Part shown: one piece after another, positions 44,780 to 51,783 of the stretch | Numbering within the stretch: position 1 is the stretch's first letter | How the letters are laid out: the number at the start of each line of letters is the position of its first letter | Source: Flavobacterium aquatile LMG 4008 = ATCC 11947 | GTDB taxonomy: Bacteria > Bacteroidota > Bacteroidia > Flavobacteriales > Flavobacteriaceae | Length of the DNA stretch: 64,000 bases | Assembly: GCF_000757385.1 (NCBI RefSeq) | Contig: NZ_JRHH01000003.1 | Span: 682,001-746,000, forward strand | Reading direction: 5' to 3' | The notes under the pieces: model-generated | Seen by the model: the letters and a program-made list of their open reading frames with translations, nothing else | Database searches by the model: none | Told to the model about the DNA's origin: nothing | Position numbers and translations under genes: made by a program

Positions 44780-45196
44780 ATGCCTAGAATTTTATCAATT
44801 GATTACGGAATAAAAAGAACAGGAATTGCAGTTACAGATGAGTTGCAAATAATTGCTTCGGGCTTAACAACAATTCCTTCTGAAACTACTATTGCGTTTT
44901 TAAAAGAGTATTTTTTAAAAGAAAAAGTAGTTAAAGTTTTAATTGGTGAACCTAAACAAATGAACGGATTGCCTTCTGAAAGTACGGCGATCATTGAAAA
45001 ATTTGTTAGCAAATTTAAAACTGCTTTTCCAGACATGCCATTGGAACGATCTGATGAAAGATTTACTTCTAAAATGGCTTTCCAAACAATGATTGATAGC
45101 GGATTGAAAAAGAAGCAACGTCAAAATAAAGCATTAGTCGATGAAATTGCGGCCACAATTATGCTACAAGATTATCTTACCAGAAAGATGATTTAA
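44780..45196 (+). CDS. ruvX: Holliday junction resolvase-like / rRNA-processing nuclease YqgF
   Basis: The 138-aa RNase H-fold protein has ILSIDYGIKRTGIAVTD (catalytic Asp in DYG), LIGEPKQMNG, the Glu/Asp block SDERFTSKMA, and DEIAATIMLQDYL at the end. In E. coli YqgF matures 16S rRNA; resolvase activity is claimed for relatives. Length is typical. Confidence 0.94.
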   Translation: MPRILSIDYGIKRTGIAVTDELQIIASGLTTIPSETTIAFLKEYFLKEKVVKVLIGEPKQMNGLPSESTAIIEKFVSKFKTAFPDMPLERSDERFTSKMAFQTMIDSGLKKKQRQNKALVDEIAATIMLQDYLTRKMI

Positions 45197-45294
45197 AAGT
45201 AAAACCGCGAAATAGCATCATCAAATTTATTTTTTTGATTACTTTTGCCAAAAATCTGATATTTACAAAATAATATCTGAAATATTACAGTAAA

Positions 45295-45882
45295 ATGATA
45301 CTACCAATAGTTGGCTACGGAGATCCAGTTTTAAGGAAAGTGTGTGAAGAAATTTCACCAGAATATCCTAATTTAAAAGATCTTATAGCAAATATGTACG
45401 ATACCATGTACAATGCTTATGGCGTTGGATTGGCTGCACCACAAATAGGTTTGGCAATTAGATTGTTTGTAATCGACACCGAACCATTTAGCGACAGCGA
45501 AGATTTAACCAAAGAAGAACAAGAACAATTAAAAGGATTTAATCAAACTTTTATAAACGCCAAAATGCTTAAAGAAGATGGCGAAGAATGGAGTTTTAAT
45601 GAAGGTTGTTTAAGTATTCCAGATGTTCGTGAAGACGTTTACAGAAACGAAAGAATTACAATAGAGTTTTTGGACGAAAATTTTAACAAAAAAACAGAGG
45701 TTTACGATGGACTGATTGCCAGAGTAATACAACATGAATACGATCATATTGAAGGAATTTTGTTTACCGATAAAATATCTACACTAAAACGTACGTTAAT
45801 AAAAAAGAAATTACAAAATATCATGGATGGTAAAGCAAGACCAGATTATAAAATGAGATTTTGTAATAAAAAAGGAAGATAA
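45295..45882 (+). CDS. def: Peptide deformylase
   Basis: The 195-aa protein has the three metalloenzyme motifs GVGLAAPQIG (about 43), EGCLSIP (about 103) and QHEYDHIEG (about 144), with metal ligands Cys and two His and catalytic Glu. It removes formyl groups from new proteins. A -7 element TACTTTTG lies at 45240-45247. It is downstream of ruvX and probably has its own promoter. Confidence 0.97.
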   Translation: MILPIVGYGDPVLRKVCEEISPEYPNLKDLIANMYDTMYNAYGVGLAAPQIGLAIRLFVIDTEPFSDSEDLTKEEQEQLKGFNQTFINAKMLKEDGEEWSFNEGCLSIPDVREDVYRNERITIEFLDENFNKKTEVYDGLIARVIQHEYDHIEGILFTDKISTLKRTLIKKKLQNIMDGKARPDYKMRFCNKKGR

Positions 45883-45933
45883 ATTTAGATAGCAGATTTC
45901 AGATAGTAGATTTCACAAATTTTATTATTGATA

Positions 45934-45967
45934 TTGCTTTTGAAATTGAACTTTTATGATATATTTG
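45934..45967 (+). promoter_or_regulatory. Promoter of the DUF5606 gene
   Basis: TTG (45934-45936), a 23-bp spacer and TATATTTG (45960-45967) lie 25 bp before the ATG at 45993. Confidence 0.5.
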
Positions 45968-45992
45968 CCACCGCTTTAAATAATTTTAGAAA

Positions 45993-46493
45993 ATGAATAT
46001 AGAAAAAATATTAGCAATCTCTGGAAAACCTGGATTGTATGAATTAAAAATTCAAACACGTTCTGGATATGTAGCAGAATCATTAACTGACGGAAAAAGA
46101 ATCACCGTTGGAATGAGAAGTAATGTAAGTTTGTTGTCAGAAATTTCTATGTATACGCATAGCGAAGAAAAGCCACTTGTAGAAATTATGAGAGCTATCG
46201 CGGTTAAAGAAAATGAAGGTCAAGCTATTTCTCACAAAGAAGATAATGCAAAATTAATTGAATATTTTGCTGCTATTGTTCCAGATTATGATGAAGATAG
46301 AGTATATCCATCTGATATCAAAAAGGTGATGAATTGGTATAATATTCTTCAAGCAAAAGGAATGGTTTCTAAAGAAGAACCAAAAGTTGCAAATGCAGAA
46401 GAAGTAAAAGAGCAAGTTGTAGAAGAAGTAAAGGCTAAAAAAGAGCCGAAAGCTGCTAAAACAGAAGCACCAAAAGCAAAAACGAAAAAATAG
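45993..46493 (+). CDS. DUF5606 domain protein
   Basis: The 166-aa protein's N-terminal 135 residues match the DUF5606 form common in Bacteroidota (KILAISGKPGLYELKIQTRS, then DEDRVYPSDIKKVMNWYNIL). The C-terminal 40 residues are a Lys/Glu/Ala-rich tail. It is cytoplasmic and of unknown function. It lies between def and mazG, in the order commonly seen in flavobacteria. Confidence 0.88.
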   Translation: MNIEKILAISGKPGLYELKIQTRSGYVAESLTDGKRITVGMRSNVSLLSEISMYTHSEEKPLVEIMRAIAVKENEGQAISHKEDNAKLIEYFAAIVPDYDEDRVYPSDIKKVMNWYNILQAKGMVSKEEPKVANAEEVKEQVVEEVKAKKEPKAAKTEAPKAKTKK

Positions 46494-46561
46494 TTAATTA
46501 CTTTTTTATAAATAGAAGTCCTATTGCTCATTTTGAGTAGTAGGATTTTTTATTTTTGCAA

Positions 46562-46641
46562 GGAGTATTAAGATTGGAGTATTAAGTATTAAGACTTGAA
46601 TATTTAATATTTAAAATCTAATGTCTAAAATTTAATATAAA
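46562..46641 (+). repeat. AT-rich short direct repeats before mazG
   Basis: GGAGTATTAAG-type words repeat (46562, 46575) and run into TATTTAATATTTAAAATCTA and CTAAAATTTAATA. These are low-complexity intergenic repeats; no clear promoter is resolved in them. Confidence 0.4.
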
Positions 46642-47415
46642 ATGAACTCACGTCAACAACAACTTGAAGCTTTTAGCAGATTACTAGATATCATGGACGA
46701 TTTACGTGAAAAATGTCCGTGGGATAAAAAGCAAACGCTAGAAAGTTTACGACACCTTACAATTGAAGAAACTTATGAATTGGGTGATGCCATTTTAAAT
46801 AACGACTTACAAGAAATAAAAAAAGAATTGGGTGATTTGTTATTACACATTGTTTTTTATGCCAAAATAGGAAGTGAAACAAACGATTTTGATATGGCCG
46901 ATGTATGCAATGAAATTTGTGATAAATTGATTCACCGCCATCCACATATTTACGGTGATGTTGTTGTAGCCGACGAAGAAGAAGTAAAACAAAATTGGGA
47001 AAAACTAAAACTCAAGGAAGGAAAAAAATCGGTTTTAGAAGGCGTTCCCAAAGGTTTGCCAGCCTTAGTAAAAGCAAGTAGAATTCAAGACAAAGTAAAA
47101 GGTGTAGGATTTGATTGGGAAGAACCGCACCAAGTTTGGGATAAAGTGCAAGAAGAATTGCAAGAACTTCAAGTTGAAATTGCTGCAGGAAATCAAGATA
47201 AAATGGAATCTGAATTTGGAGATGTACTATTTTCAATGATAAATTATGCCCGATTTTTAAACATAAACCCAGAAGATGCATTAGAACGAACCAATAAAAA
47301 ATTCATCAAGCGTTTTCAATATTTAGAAAGTAAAGCTGGCGAATTAGGAAAACCATTAATGGATATGACTTTGGCAGAAATGGATGTCTTTTGGAATGAA
47401 GCCAAAAAGTTATAA
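46642..47415 (+). CDS. mazG: Nucleoside triphosphate pyrophosphohydrolase MazG
   Basis: The 257-aa protein has two MazG units. The first has LREKCPWDKKQT, then TIEETYELGDAI and KKELGDLLLHIVFYA with the Glu/Asp metal ligands. The second has VQEELQELQVEI and ESEFGDVLFSMINYAR. It hydrolyses NTPs, including damaged nucleotides, to NMP and PPi. Full length is as in E. coli. Confidence 0.95.
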   Translation: MNSRQQQLEAFSRLLDIMDDLREKCPWDKKQTLESLRHLTIEETYELGDAILNNDLQEIKKELGDLLLHIVFYAKIGSETNDFDMADVCNEICDKLIHRHPHIYGDVVVADEEEVKQNWEKLKLKEGKKSVLEGVPKGLPALVKASRIQDKVKGVGFDWEEPHQVWDKVQEELQELQVEIAAGNQDKMESEFGDVLFSMINYARFLNINPEDALERTNKKFIKRFQYLESKAGELGKPLMDMTLAEMDVFWNEAKKL

Positions 47416-47476
47416 GTCAATCGCAACTTTTGTACTTCTCGTTTTTAATTTATTTTTCACTACCAAATACTAAAGT

Positions 47477-47484
47477 TATATTTG
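47477..47484 (+). promoter_or_regulatory. -7 element of the APC permease gene
   Basis: TATATTTG lies 18 bp before the ATG at 47503. No TTG is seen at the right distance, so only this box is called. Confidence 0.45.
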
Positions 47485-47502
47485 TTGAAATCCCAATCTA
47501 AA

Positions 47503-48948
47503 ATGGAACAAAAAACCGAATTAAAACGCTCTTTAGGATTAATTGATGCCACAAGTTTAGTCGCTGGTTCCATGATTGGTTCTGGAATTTTTATAGTTAC
47601 TTCTGCCATGGCTAGAGATGTTGGTTCTGCAGCATGGCTTATAATTATTTGGTTAGTAACAGGACTTTTAACCATGAGTGCCGCATTAAGTTATGGCGAA
47701 TTAGCAGGAATGATGCCCAACGCTGGCGGACAATTTGTTTACATTCAACGTGCTTACGGAAAATTGGTTTCTTTTCTCTACGGATGGACCGTTTTTACTG
47801 TAATTCAAACTGGCGTAATTGCAGCTATTGCAGTAACTTTTGCTAATTATACGGCTATTTTTTTTCCAGTTTTAGAAAATGAAATTAGTAGTTTTGGAGG
47901 AAGTTTTGCTTTGACAAATAAGCAAATTGTTGCCGTAATTAGTATTGTATTTTTGACTTACATTAATACAAAAGGTATAAAAACGGGTAAAACAATTCAG
48001 CTGATTTTTACTTTGGCTAAACTCATCGCACTTTTTGCTTTAATCATTTTCGGATTATATGTTGGTTTAAAAACGGATGTTTTATCAAATAACTTTGAAA
48101 ATATGTGGGATGCTTCTAAAACTGTTTTAAATGCAGACGGAAGCGTAACAATTACCAAACTCGCAGGATTTGCTTTACTTGGAGCAATGGGCGCAACAAT
48201 TATCAACTCACTTTTCTCGAGTGATGCCTGGAACAATGTGACCTTCATCGCCGCAGAAATCAAAGATCCGAAGAAAAATATCCCTAGAAGTTTGTTTCTT
48301 GGAACTTTGCTTGTTACTATCATTTATATTTTTGCCAATATTGCTTATTTGGCTTTATTGCCAATGCAAGGAACTCCTAACACAGCGACTGTTGTAGAAA
48401 ACGGAATTATGTTTGCCAGTCAAGATAGAGTTGGTGCTGCTGCTGCAAATATGATTCTGGGAAATATAGCCGTTTTTGTAATGGCAGGATTAATAATGAT
48501 TTCAACATTTGGTTGCAACAGTGGATTAATATTATCTGGTGGGCGATTATTTTATGCTATGGCAAATGATAATTTATTCTTTAAACAAGCCACAATCTTA
48601 AATAAAAATGGTGTTCCTGCCAAAGCACTTTGGTTGCAATGCATTTGGGCGTGTGTTCTCGCAGTATCAGGAAAATTTGGTGATTTGCTAACTTATGCCA
48701 CATTTGCATCCTTATTATTTTACATACTAACAATTTACGGAATTTTCATTTTACGAAAAAGAGAACCTAATGCAATCAGACCTTACAAAGCATTTGGATA
48801 TCCATTTGTTCCAATGTTGTATATTGTTGTAACGGTATTAATTTGTTTCAATTTACTATATTTTGAAACCAAAAACACAAGTATAGGATTATTTATTGTA
48901 GCACTCGGAATTCCGGTGTATTATTTGTTTTTACATAAAAAAGAATAA
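47503..48948 (+). CDS. APC-family amino acid permease
   Basis: The protein is 481 aa from the ATG at 47503, chosen because a -7 element at 47477-47484 leaves no room for the upstream start. Twelve membrane helices are seen. The TM1 motif is SLVAGSMIGSGIFIV and a conserved segment reads GGQFVYIQRAYGKLVSFLYG. It is an amino acid or polyamine transporter of the LAT/APC type; the substrate is unknown. It shares a unit with the ABM-domain gene that starts 1 bp after its stop. Confidence 0.92.
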   Translation: MEQKTELKRSLGLIDATSLVAGSMIGSGIFIVTSAMARDVGSAAWLIIIWLVTGLLTMSAALSYGELAGMMPNAGGQFVYIQRAYGKLVSFLYGWTVFTVIQTGVIAAIAVTFANYTAIFFPVLENEISSFGGSFALTNKQIVAVISIVFLTYINTKGIKTGKTIQLIFTLAKLIALFALIIFGLYVGLKTDVLSNNFENMWDASKTVLNADGSVTITKLAGFALLGAMGATIINSLFSSDAWNNVTFIAAEIKDPKKNIPRSLFLGTLLVTIIYIFANIAYLALLPMQGTPNTATVVENGIMFASQDRVGAAAANMILGNIAVFVMAGLIMISTFGCNSGLILSGGRLFYAMANDNLFFKQATILNKNGVPAKALWLQCIWACVLAVSGKFGDLLTYATFASLLFYILTIYGIFILRKREPNAIRPYKAFGYPFVPMLYIVVTVLICFNLLYFETKNTSIGLFIVALGIPVYYLFLHKKE

Positions 48949-48949
48949 A

Positions 48950-49252
48950 ATGGAGTTACCTTATTATGCCGTAATTTTCACATCGACTAGGACTGACATT
49001 GACCAAAACTATTCGGATATGGCAATTAAAATGGTTGATCTAGCACAACAGCAACCAGGATTTCTCGGTGTAGAATCGGCTAGGAACGAAATTGGAATTA
49101 CAGTTTCTTACTGGGAATCATTAGAAGCAATAAAAAATTGGAAACAAAATTTAGATCATTTAGAGGCACAGCATAAAGGAATTCAAAAGTGGTACGAACG
49201 ATACACCGTGAGAATTGCCAAAGTAGAACGTGAATACAGTTTTAGTAAATAA
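48950..49252 (+). CDS. Antibiotic biosynthesis monooxygenase (ABM)-fold protein
   Basis: The 100-aa ferredoxin-like fold protein has the pattern YYAVIFTSTRTD, then MVDLAQQQPGFLGVESAR, ITVSYWESLEAIKNWKQ and YTVRIAKVEREY. The family includes monooxygenases and heme-degrading enzymes, but most small members are of unknown function. It is tightly coupled to the permease gene upstream. Confidence 0.88.
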   Translation: MELPYYAVIFTSTRTDIDQNYSDMAIKMVDLAQQQPGFLGVESARNEIGITVSYWESLEAIKNWKQNLDHLEAQHKGIQKWYERYTVRIAKVEREYSFSK

Positions 49253-49274
49253 AAAAGGTACGAAATTCGCACCT
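49250..49274 (-). terminator. Terminator of the carbonic anhydrase/bestrophin operon
   Basis: On the minus strand AGGTGCGAA/TTCGTACCT pairs (one G-U) and is followed by TTTTTT. It lies 11 bp past the carbonic anhydrase stop. Confidence 0.8.
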
Positions 49275-49284
49275 ATTCTATTCT

Positions 49285-49911
49285 TTATTTCAAAGTATAA
49301 ATCTCCATTATGTCTTTTAAAATAGTAGGAAAATCAATTTTTAAATCAATTAGTTTACCACTATGAATATCAAAAACCCATCCGTGTACTTGAAGTTTTC
49401 TATCTTTATAAGCTTCTTGTATTGCAGCAGTTTTTATCAAATTTACACATTGTTCTTGAACATTTAATTCTACCAATCGGTTGTATCTAGCATTTTCATC
49501 AGCTATTGCATTGAGCTCTTCTTTATGCAGTCTATATACGTCTCTAATGTTTCTTAGCCACGGATTTAAAATTCCCATATCTTGTGGTTGCATTGCCGCT
49601 TTTACACCACCGCAAAAATAATGTCCGCATACTACAACATGATTTACTTTAAGATGACGCACAGCATAATTTAGAACTGACATCACATTTAAATCGATAC
49701 TAATTACCATATTGGCAATATTGCGATGCACAAAAACTTCGCCTGGTTGAACGCCCATAATATCTTCGGCAGTAACTCTGCTGTCAGAACATCCTATGTA
49801 CAAAATTTCGGGACTTTGACCTTTGGATAAATTCTCAAAATAATTAGAATCAACAGCTAATTTTTCGGCAATCCACTTTTCGTTATTTTTAAATACGTTA
49901 GCTACATCCAT
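49285..49911 (-). CDS. Beta-carbonic anhydrase
   Basis: This 208-aa zinc enzyme interconverts CO2 and bicarbonate. Zinc ligands and the catalytic dyad are visible: Cys41, Asp43 and Arg45 in CSDSRV, and His97 and Cys100 in VVVCGHYFCGG. There is no signal peptide, so it is cytoplasmic. It starts 11 bp after the bestrophin gene on the same strand. The tight pairing suggests that it supplies or uses the bicarbonate carried by that channel; this is inference. Confidence 0.96.
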   Translation of the reverse strand: MDVANVFKNNEKWIAEKLAVDSNYFENLSKGQSPEILYIGCSDSRVTAEDIMGVQPGEVFVHRNIANMVISIDLNVMSVLNYAVRHLKVNHVVVCGHYFCGGVKAAMQPQDMGILNPWLRNIRDVYRLHKEELNAIADENARYNRLVELNVQEQCVNLIKTAAIQEAYKDRKLQVHGWVFDIHSGKLIDLKIDFPTILKDIMEIYTLK

Positions 49912-49922
49912 AGTTATAATTT

Positions 49923-50909
49923 TTACATTAATATTTTATTTTCTGCAGCAATTGGCGCAGGCAAGTTTTCTTCATCAAGCATATCTCTTAAATCAATTTC
50001 AATCGTTCTGCTCATTGCAGTAATAGGAACATCATTTGCACTTCCTTCAAAAGGATTTTCGGTACTTTCACCCACTTTTTCCATCGAGGTAAATAACCAA
50101 GAAACAATTACACTAAAAGGAATTGTAAGCCATACAAAATCGTCACCTAGTTTTTGAAATTCATTTAAGATTCCAAAGGGTAACATAAAAACAAAAAGCC
50201 AAATAAAAAATAAATTCAAACTAGCAAATTGCCTTGGATATGGGAAGTTTTTAATACGCTCACATTTTCCTTGATGATCATACAAATCAGTTAATACTTT
50301 TTCTAAAGCAACATATTGAAAATTCTCAATTTTACCCGAATTATACAACTCTTTAAGATGATTAGATTGTAAAGCGATAAGTTGTGTAGCTCTATTTTTT
50401 TTAGATAGGATATAAGTTTGCTCCGATGATGTAAGGTAGTTTTGCAATACTTCTTCCAAAGGAATTTTCTCTTCAGATACGGTAAAGAATTTTTTATATT
50501 CAAGATTATAACTCTTTGTCATATTTTCCCAAGCTCGAGGCTCACGAAGTTGATATCGTAATGCAGTTAACCAAGCACAATGACGATAGAACAATTCTTG
50601 ATGTATTTTTTTGTCCTCTTCTACAAAATCACGTACCATAATTCCCCAAGCACGACTTGAGTTAACAATCGCACCATAAATTTGTCGCGCTTCCCACAAT
50701 CTATTATAGGTTTGAGTGTTTTTAAAACCTACAATGAAAGCTGCAGCAGTACCAATTAATGCTATAGCAACCCATGGAATTGCAATGCATTTTATATCAA
50801 ACACTTGATAGATAACCGTTGGAATTGTTGCAAGAACAAAAAGAACATAAATATCTCGTCGAGTCCATATTAAAAATTCTTTGATGGAGTAGTGTCTTCC
50901 TGAATGCAT
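49923..50909 (-). CDS. Bestrophin-family anion channel
   Basis: The 328-aa protein has about four membrane helices (25-45, 45-65, 215-240, 245-265) and the bestrophin signature GFKNTQTYNRLWEARQIYG (about 61-79). Bestrophins are pentameric anion channels, and eukaryotic members conduct chloride and bicarbonate; many bacterial homologues are annotated UPF0187. It is the first gene of a two-gene operon with beta-carbonic anhydrase. A TATATTTG -7 element lies at 50941-50948 on the minus strand. Confidence 0.92.
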   Translation of the reverse strand: MHSGRHYSIKEFLIWTRRDIYVLFVLATIPTVIYQVFDIKCIAIPWVAIALIGTAAAFIVGFKNTQTYNRLWEARQIYGAIVNSSRAWGIMVRDFVEEDKKIHQELFYRHCAWLTALRYQLREPRAWENMTKSYNLEYKKFFTVSEEKIPLEEVLQNYLTSSEQTYILSKKNRATQLIALQSNHLKELYNSGKIENFQYVALEKVLTDLYDHQGKCERIKNFPYPRQFASLNLFFIWLFVFMLPFGILNEFQKLGDDFVWLTIPFSVIVSWLFTSMEKVGESTENPFEGSANDVPITAMSRTIEIDLRDMLDEENLPAPIAAENKILM

Positions 50910-50955
50910 ACCACGTATTTTATTTGAAATTTATTTTAATCAAATATAAAAATAA

Positions 50956-50984
50956 AAAAAAACTGCTTAGAAAAACAGTTTTTT
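50956..50984 (-). terminator. Terminator of the Crp/Fnr-family regulator gene
   Basis: The stem AAAAACTG/CAGTTTTT is flanked by A and T runs and lies 22 bp past the regulator stop. The bestrophin promoter lies directly beyond it. Confidence 0.8.
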
Positions 50985-51006
50985 GTAATAAGAAAATTAT
51001 AAGGAT

Positions 51007-51687
51007 TTAATCAATCATTCGTTTTAGCTTAACGCGATCTTCGATGAAAATTTTCTTTCCAGTAATTTTTATCAATCCGGTTTTGTTAAATTCAGATAAT
51101 AATCGAATGCAGCTCTCGGTAGCAGTGCCAATAATTCCAGCCAACTCTTCTCTCGATAATTGAAGGTGAAGTGATCCGTCATCGTTTTTGCCAAAAGTAT
51201 TTTCAAGATACAATAAGGTTTCTGCAAGTCTAACTTTAACCGTTTTTTGAGCCATATCAACCATATGATCATCTGCATCTTTTAAATCTCCACAAATAGT
51301 TTTCATCATATTCATAGAAAACTGATTGTTGTTGTTAAAGAAACCCATAACATCGGTTCGAGGAATAAAACATACTTCCATATCTTCAAGGGCAATCGCA
51401 CTTAAATTGGCCGGTTCGTCAATAATCATAGAACGTTGTCCTAACAGTTCGCCTGGTTTAACCAATTTAACTATCTGGTCTTTACCATTGGCACTTAATT
51501 TAGAAAGTTTACAAACGCCTTCTTTTATACAAAAAACACCTTTGGTGATTTCGCCTTCTTGAAAAATAGGTTCGCCTTTCTTTATTGTGTATGATGTCTT
51601 ACAGTCGGCCATTTTTAGGAGTTCTTCTTTGGTTAAAGCTTTCAAAGAACTAAACTGTCTAACGATGCATTGTTCACATTTGCTCAT
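51007..51687 (-). CDS. Crp/Fnr-family transcriptional regulator
   Basis: The protein is 226 aa from the ATG at 51687. The N-terminus has Cys4 and Cys7 (CEQC) and Cys29. A cNMP-type beta-roll (about 30-125) is followed by the helical spacer and a winged helix (about 150-220) with REELAGIIGTATESCIRLLSEF. The recognition helix has Glu and Arg four apart, as in Fnr (E-x3-R). It is divergent from ccoI and close to the cco operon, so it is probably the oxygen- or redox-responsive regulator of that locus. The cysteine spacing differs from that of E. coli Fnr, so an Fe-S cluster is not certain. Confidence 0.9.
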   Translation of the reverse strand: MSKCEQCIVRQFSSLKALTKEELLKMADCKTSYTIKKGEPIFQEGEITKGVFCIKEGVCKLSKLSANGKDQIVKLVKPGELLGQRSMIIDEPANLSAIALEDMEVCFIPRTDVMGFFNNNNQFSMNMMKTICGDLKDADDHMVDMAQKTVKVRLAETLLYLENTFGKNDDGSLHLQLSREELAGIIGTATESCIRLLSEFNKTGLIKITGKKIFIEDRVKLKRMID

Positions 51688-51727
51688 AATGCTCAAGTTA
51701 ATTATTGGTTTTCAAAGATATTAAAAG

Positions 51728-51743
51728 TATGACAAATATCATA
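51728..51743. promoter_or_regulatory. Fnr-type operator upstream of ccoI
   Basis: The 16-bp inverted repeat TATGAC-AAAT-ATCATA has one non-matching base pair. Its centre (51735.5) lies 32.5 bp before the centre of a -7-like TAAACTTTG (51764-51772). The same arrangement occurs at 54203. It lies between the divergent regulator gene and ccoI, so it could control both. Confidence 0.65.
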
Positions 51744-51783
51744 TTATAAGTTTAACTATTGTCTAAACTTTGTTGCAGGTAAA

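Noticed and set aside
44780..45196. Classical RuvC-type resolvase as a certain function
   Set aside because: YqgF members act in rRNA processing in studied species; only the fold and the family are supported.
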